22,751 bases of DNA from a virus, in IMG/VR virus record IMGVR_UViG_3300038461_000184, positions 1 to 22,751 of that record; one strand, given 5' to 3'. The translations under genes were made by a program, and so were the position numbers. This document shows, in pieces, positions 19,821-22,751 of the stretch (within the stretch, counting starts at the first letter, position 1; every line of letters starts with the position of its first letter). Below the pieces are notes generated by a model that saw only the letters and a program-made list of their open reading frames with translations, ran no database searches and was not told the DNA's origin.

Positions 19821-20668
19821 ATTCCAAACCGCGCCCGGCCGCGCTCCGCTGGACCTCACCTCGCCAGCCGTACCATGTCCCATCGCGCTAATCCTCGCTC
19901 CACCCGGCTTGGCCAAGCCTGCCGCGCCTCGCCTCATCAAGCCTCGCCACGCCCAACCTCGCCTGTCATGCCGCGCCGGGCCATGTTTCGCCTAACCCCA
20001 CCAGACCAGGCGGTGCTGCGCCGCGCCTGCCAGACCAAACCTGTCTTTGCATAACCTAACCCAGCCGGCCGGGCCGCGCTCTGCCCGACCTTGCCCGTCC
20101 GCGCCAAGCCAGATTTTGCCGCGCCGAACATTGCCGCGCCTGCCGTGCCATGCCAAACTGTGCTTCACCATGCCTCGCTTCGCCGGGCCGGCCGTTCCAT
20201 TGATTACAGAACCTCGCTGCGCCGCGCCTGCCATACCTCTCCGGCTGGGCCACACCAGACCTAACCACTCCTTGCCCCGCCGGCCGCGCCGAGCTTTGCC
20301 ATACCAACCTGTGCCATGCCACACCTGCCGGACCGAGCTTTGCTTTATACCGCCAGACCGTAGAATACCGCGCCCGGCCGCGCCGGACTGGGTCTTGCGT
20401 TTCCGTGCCTGACCTGACCAGTCATGCCGTACCCGTCTCGGCCATACTACGCCATGTCCTGCGGCGCCCCACCACGCTCGACCGCGCCTGCCGTGCCTGA
20501 CCCGTCTGAATCATTCCCCGCATTGCTAAGCCTGGCCTGCCGTTCCATGTCACGCCATAGATTGCTGCGCTCCGCTACACCCTACCGCGCCGGCCTCGCT
20601 GCACCCAACCCGGGTAAACCAGACCGTGCCTGCCGCGCTGGACCGGACTAGACCAAGCTATACCTTGC
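19821..20668. repeat. Degenerate pentanucleotide array, consensus NNRCC (GGYNN on the minus strand)
   Basis: For about 848 bp CC (or CT) recurs every 5 bp with the other positions variable, giving roughly 169 units. Example runs: TTCCA-AACCG-CGCCC-GGCCG and GCCTC-GCCAC-GCCCA-ACCTC. The phase drifts slowly through occasional 4- or 6-bp units, for example near 19866 and around 19960-19980. All minus-strand frames are open over parts of it and give peptides of Gly, Arg, Ala, Trp, Met and His, a by-product of the period, not real proteins. It lies between the convergent terL and the gene ending at 20685. No gene or known repeat family is recognised. Confidence 0.85.
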
Positions 20669-20684
20669 GATGGCAAAAGCTGAA

Positions 20685-21317
20685 TTAAGCGGGGACGGGA
20701 ACGTATCGCTCGAAGCGTCCCCAGCCCAAAGCTGAGGATTTCTCCGGTCGACCTTCACAGATGCCGACACCCCATCCAGCCTGTTTGATGAGCGCCAGTA
20801 ATTGCTCCTCACTTACGAGGCGCGGATTGTACTCTACGGTGACGCGCAACTGCCACTCATTATAGACCGGACGATAGGCCAGTCCTCGGGTGTTGATGCC
20901 AATGGTGACGGCATGCTCGGCAAAGACGCCGACGGCGGGTGTTCCATCAAACATCTCGATGGGAACAAGCTGACTGGTCGGAGCTACTGTCGGAGAGACG
21001 AATAACGCCTGCCGCAGCGCAACCTTTGTGAGGTCCTCGAAAGCCGTGGCAGCAGAGACGATGGCCTTTTTGAGCGCGGTGATAGGAGCGCATTCCCTCC
21101 CCTCTGCATCCACATAGCGAGCTGCGAGAAACTCCGCTTGAGGATCTCGGGCCTCTTTCGCCTGTTTGGCGTTTTTCGCCTGCTTTTTCCTGATTTCACG
21201 CTTCGCCTTCTCGTCGAACTGGTGAACTACGAGCGGAGAGCCGGGCTTTCCGCGTAGGATGATGTCGATCGACTGAATATCTCCCTTCGGAGCTAATACG
21301 TCTGGTGTTGCATTCAT
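20685..21317 (-). CDS. Conserved phage protein of unknown function, 210 aa
   Basis: ATG at 21317 (MNATPDVLAPKGDIQSIDII); the frame upstream crosses the operators and is rejected. Residues 17-30 (IDIILRGKPGSPLVVHQF) are followed by a Lys/Arg-rich helix (EKAKREIRKKQAKNAKQAKE). A central part contains ALKKAIVSAATAF and LVPIEMFDG. The C-terminus reads RPVYNEWQLRVTVEYNPRLV, then LLALIKQAGWGVGICEGRPE and SALGWGRF. The AG-x-x-x-GVG-x-x-x-G-R-P and G-W-G-R-F end is, from memory, shared with a phage family of unknown role. It is regulated, by inference, from the operator pair at 21380-21416. Confidence 0.7.
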   Translation of the reverse strand: MNATPDVLAPKGDIQSIDIILRGKPGSPLVVHQFDEKAKREIRKKQAKNAKQAKEARDPQAEFLAARYVDAEGRECAPITALKKAIVSAATAFEDLTKVALRQALFVSPTVAPTSQLVPIEMFDGTPAVGVFAEHAVTIGINTRGLAYRPVYNEWQLRVTVEYNPRLVSEEQLLALIKQAGWGVGICEGRPEKSSALGWGRFERYVPVPA

Positions 21318-21379
21318 TGTTTTTTGTCCCGGGTTGCCGTGATTGGCTAAGGGACGCGCCCAAAATGCGCTTCCGAGGA

Positions 21380-21416
21380 TTACCGTCAAGCGGTATTTTA
21401 CCGCCACACGGTAAAA
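21380..21416. promoter_or_regulatory. Two adjacent repressor operators between divergent genes
   Basis: Site A is TTACCG-TCAAG-CGGTAT (21380-21396); site B is TTTTACCG-CCACA-CGGTAAAA (21396-21416), a perfect 8+8 palindrome. Centres are 18 bp apart. Both spacers recur in the repressor promoter at 11123-11176. A minus-strand TAAAAT (21400-21395) and a plus-strand TATTTT (21394-21399, with TTCCGA 17 bp upstream) could be -10 boxes, so both directions might be repressed. Promoter calls are weak; the palindromes are clear. Confidence 0.65.
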
Positions 21417-21471
21417 TGACCGACATTGCAAGAATTTGACAGTCAGACGGAGGCTCCGTAGCGGCTGGCAA

Positions 21472-22751
21472 ATGGCCGCAGACACGTCCGCCCCTGTCAG
21501 AACGAAGAAAGGCGCCGACGACGAGGAGGATATTCTACCCCCGCCGGACGAGCGAGATAACCCACTCCCAGAGGAGAATCCCGAGCAGCCAGAGCAGCAA
21601 ACCGGTCCGCAGGCGAATCGGCCGCAGGTACCTACACTTGGACCGCGGAAGACAATTCCGCGGGTTGACGAAAGTCTTCTACCTGAGAGCCGAGTAGCGC
21701 GGCACGAGAAGGCGGACGAGGAGACGAGGGCAGCGACCGCCGAGGCCTACAGCGAGCAGCACCCTTTCCAGCCGTCGGGGTGGACGCCCGGAGCATCCCC
21801 GCAGGCGATCAAACAGGGAGAACTGACTGCAGACCAGGAGGCCACTGATAAGGCGGCGCTGGATCGATACAACCTTGTCGAACAGCGCAGGGCCCGCATG
21901 CAGCAGGTTCGGCAGCAGAACGTTGATTTCCAGAAGCAGGCGGCAGCGACCGGACAGCGTTCGTATGTAGATGAAAATGGGGTGAAACAGCCCTTGCTTG
22001 AGCCTGGCACGAATCGGCCACTCTATACGCCGAGCCGCTGGGAGGACGCCGTCAATCCCGCCGGCGAACCGGCCCGGATGATGAGCGACGCCTACGGCCA
22101 GAGGCAATTCAAGCCTCACCCGGTTGCATTCAACGACGCGGATCTCAACGATTCGAAGGCCTATTACCGGAACATGGCGGGAGAGTTGGTCGACTCCGGC
22201 CAGACGCTCGAGCAACTCACCAAGCACAGTGATTTCAACGTCCGGATGGGCGCCCGGAAGGCAATAAAGCAGAAGGACGCGATGGTCTACAAGGAGGCGC
22301 TCCGACCATACGAGGAGGCGACGGAGTTCTCTGCGATCAACCTCAAAAAGGCCGAAGATGATCTGATGGGCTGGCAGGATAGGATCAAGCAGCAGACGGC
22401 TTTGGTCGACGCGACGCTCGATCCGGTCCAGAAGGCCGGCCAACAGGCAACGCTCGACCAGTTGAATGCGCAGGCGCAGCAGCTCGAGGCGGCAGTCAAA
22501 CCGAATACCGGCAACCTCTGGCGGCTCAACAAGCAGGCGGAATTACACAAGGGCATCGCGTCGGCGACGATGCACCAAAAGCTCCAGGAGCACCAGATTG
22601 GGGAGCGAATGGAGTTTCTGAAATCGAATGGGCTGCCGGTGGAGGGAGATCCAGTTCTTGAGAGCATCAACACCGCAATCGCGCAGGGCGCTGCAGGCAT
22701 CAACGGCGCCGCGCAGATGGCGAAGGCCCGCGCCGCAGCCGGCTGGCCGCA
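21472..22751 (+). CDS. Large hypothetical virion or internal protein (3' end outside window)
   Basis: The frame is open from ATG at 21472 to the window end (426 codons, no stop). Residues 1-45 are acidic and Pro/Gln-rich (disordered; DDEEDILPPPDERDNPLPEE). Residues about 70-170 are charged and helical (DRYNLVEQRRARMQQVRQQN). Residues about 175-430 are long Gln/Ala/Glu-rich helices (AQAQQLEAAVKPNTGNLWRL), ending in an Ala-rich stretch (INGAAQMAKARAAAGWP). No catalytic motif is visible in this part. Position after TerL suggests a structural gene such as an internal or very large multidomain protein; this is inference. The portal protein that often follows terL is not recognisable in this N-terminal part. 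No good Shine-Dalgarno precedes the ATG. Confidence 0.7.
   Translation, partial: MAADTSAPVRTKKGADDEEDILPPPDERDNPLPEENPEQPEQQTGPQANRPQVPTLGPRKTIPRVDESLLPESRVARHEKADEETRAATAEAYSEQHPFQPSGWTPGASPQAIKQGELTADQEATDKAALDRYNLVEQRRARMQQVRQQNVDFQKQAAATGQRSYVDENGVKQPLLEPGTNRPLYTPSRWEDAVNPAGEPARMMSDAYGQRQFKPHPVAFNDADLNDSKAYYRNMAGELVDSGQTLEQLTKHSDFNVRMGARKAIKQKDAMVYKEALRPYEEATEFSAINLKKAEDDLMGWQDRIKQQTALVDATLDPVQKAGQQATLDQLNAQAQQLEAAVKPNTGNLWRLNKQAELHKGIASATMHQKLQEHQIGERMEFLKSNGLPVEGDPVLESINTAIAQGAAGINGAAQMAKARAAAGWP

Noticed and set aside
19014-19940. Minus-strand frame of 308 codons opposite terL
   Set aside because: Antisense to the TerL nuclease domain, and its start lies in the period-5 array.
19992-20324. 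Gly/Arg/Ala/Trp-rich minus-strand frames in the period-5 array
   Set aside because: Several frames give the same type of repetitive peptide because a 5-bp period cycles through all three frames; no ribosome site or normal protein composition.
19821-20668. CRISPR array as explanation for the repeat region
   Set aside because: Units are 5 bp long and degenerate; there are no 20-40 bp repeats with unique spacers and no cas genes.
21679-22443. Minus-strand frame of 254 codons at the right end
   Set aside because: Antisense to the long plus-strand gene that starts at 21472 and stays open to the window edge with a helical, charged protein.

Overview
The window is a stretch of a GC-rich tailed double-stranded DNA phage or prophage (Caudoviricetes). 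The evidence is a RecT-family annealing protein, a large terminase subunit (TerL), a PGDYG-type phage protein, a Gp37/Gp68-like (PF07505/DUF5131) protein, a small Cro/C1-type repressor and many very small, translationally coupled genes. No ribosomal, metabolic or clearly chromosomal gene is present, and no tRNA, CRISPR array, integrase or insertion sequence was recognised. The host cannot be fixed from the sequence. Several starts lack an obvious Shine-Dalgarno sequence and instead rely on ATGA, GTGA or TTGA stop/start overlaps.

Layout. (1) 1-4273, minus strand: an early-type operon of small proteins ending in recT, which runs off the left edge. It is interrupted by a GIY-YIG homing endonuclease and a terminator hairpin at 3220-3245. 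(2) 4274-5880: a promoter/operator, a winged-helix-like gene (minus) and a divergent plus-strand gene, separated by 278 bp holding two inverted repeats. The two divergent proteins share the C-terminal tail AEPVDLD. (3) 6264-7550, plus strand: an HNH endonuclease, a small conserved phage protein, an intrinsic terminator and a possible small RNA with its own terminator. (4) 7615-11068, minus strand: a second block of small accessory genes and a Gp37/Gp68-like gene that carries an HNH gene in another frame. (5) 11100-16218, plus strand: the repressor with its operators, a PGDYG protein, then a cassette of FkbM-type methyltransferase, a methyltransferase/glycosyltransferase fusion and two more glycosyltransferases. 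(6) 16215-19814: an HNH endonuclease and TerL split by a 340-residue intein. (7) 19821-20668: an 848-bp degenerate period-5 repeat between convergent genes. (8) 20685-22751: a divergent pair, one minus-strand phage protein and the start of a long plus-strand protein, separated by two operators.

How it fits together. Sites with the core TTACCG-N5-CGGTAA occur at three regulatory loci: upstream of the early operon (4382-4398), upstream of the repressor itself (11123-11176, degenerate in one half) and between the divergent pair (21380-21416). This suggests that one phage repressor, probably the protein at 11203-11412, controls early expression, its own operon and the 21-kb region. The phage is heavily colonised by homing elements: one GIY-YIG, three HNH and one LAGLIDADG intein. 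It also carries a large sugar-modification cassette next to its packaging gene. The most unusual features are the period-5 array, the HNH gene overprinted on an intact reading frame, and the shared C-terminal tail.
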